From the NCBI GenBank assembly GCA_902806015.1, contig CADCUZ010000138.1:1-5516 (forward strand): 5,516 nucleotides of DNA, given 5' to 3'. Below, piece by piece: positions 5,515-5,516 of the stretch. This DNA is from an uncultured Rubrobacteraceae bacterium. GTDB taxonomy: Bacteria; Actinomycetota; Rubrobacteria; Rubrobacterales; Rubrobacteraceae. The notes under the pieces were generated by a model. That model did no database searches. It had not been told where the DNA came from and was given only the letters and a program-made list of their open reading frames with translations. Position 1 is the first letter of the stretch. Each line of letters opens with the position of its first letter. The position numbers and the translations under genes are program-made.

Positions 5515-5516
5515 TC

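Larger units (their letters stand above)
5150..5516. other. Low-GC intergenic region, leader of an off-window gene on +
   Basis: About 370 bases with no convincing gene. The only long open frame here runs on - through 5063-5371 and has no coding bias or recognisable motif. Base composition is clearly less GC-rich than the genes around it. It contains an inverted repeat at 5304-5339, several short direct repeats (GTGGTGAA at 5404-5411 and 5457-5465 roughly; CTTGAAC near 5326 and 5354), and a Shine-Dalgarno at the far right. The likely role is promoter and leader for a gene starting just beyond 5516. Confidence 0.5.

Overview
The window is high-GC bacterial DNA with strong GC3 bias in the real genes. 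The mix of genes (a GH15 glycoside hydrolase, a short LctP-type permease, an archaeal/actinobacterial-type nicotinate phosphoribosyltransferase) suggests an actinobacterium, possibly Rubrobacter-like. That taxonomic guess is inference only. No rRNA, tRNA, CRISPR array or insertion sequence was seen.

Layout, left to right: (1) the last third of a GH15 (glucoamylase/trehalase-type) enzyme on +, entering from the left edge and ending at 613. (2) 614-1267 has no intact gene. Its first ~340 bases read as a decayed nucleoside 2-deoxyribosyltransferase-like gene broken across three frames. The rest holds only weak coding-like remnants. (3) An intact L-lactate/glycolate permease-family transporter on - (1268-2665). 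(4) Divergent from it, an XRE-type helix-turn-helix/cupin regulator on + (2686-3291). The only DNA between the two start codons is 20 bp, and it is almost exactly a perfect 8-bp inverted repeat with a 4-bp spacer, the obvious operator candidate. (5) 3300-3771 on - holds a second decayed gene, a small two-zinc-ribbon protein with about five frameshifts and one TGA where a cysteine is expected. It still has a start codon and ribosome binding site. (6) A nicotinate phosphoribosyltransferase on - (3916-5079), with a likely TTG start, a good Shine-Dalgarno and a promoter upstream. (7) A 5140-5516 intergenic stretch of visibly lower GC. It holds an 8-bp inverted repeat and ends in AAGGAG, so a + strand gene probably starts just beyond the right edge.

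Functionally, the permease and the XRE-cupin protein look like a self-contained regulated uptake unit, in which the cupin could sense the imported carboxylate or a derivative. The phosphoribosyltransferase works in NAD salvage and the GH15 enzyme in alpha-glucan or trehalose breakdown; neither has an evident link to the permease pair. The most unusual aspects are two multiply frameshifted gene remnants among intact genes, and the extremely compact divergent control region.
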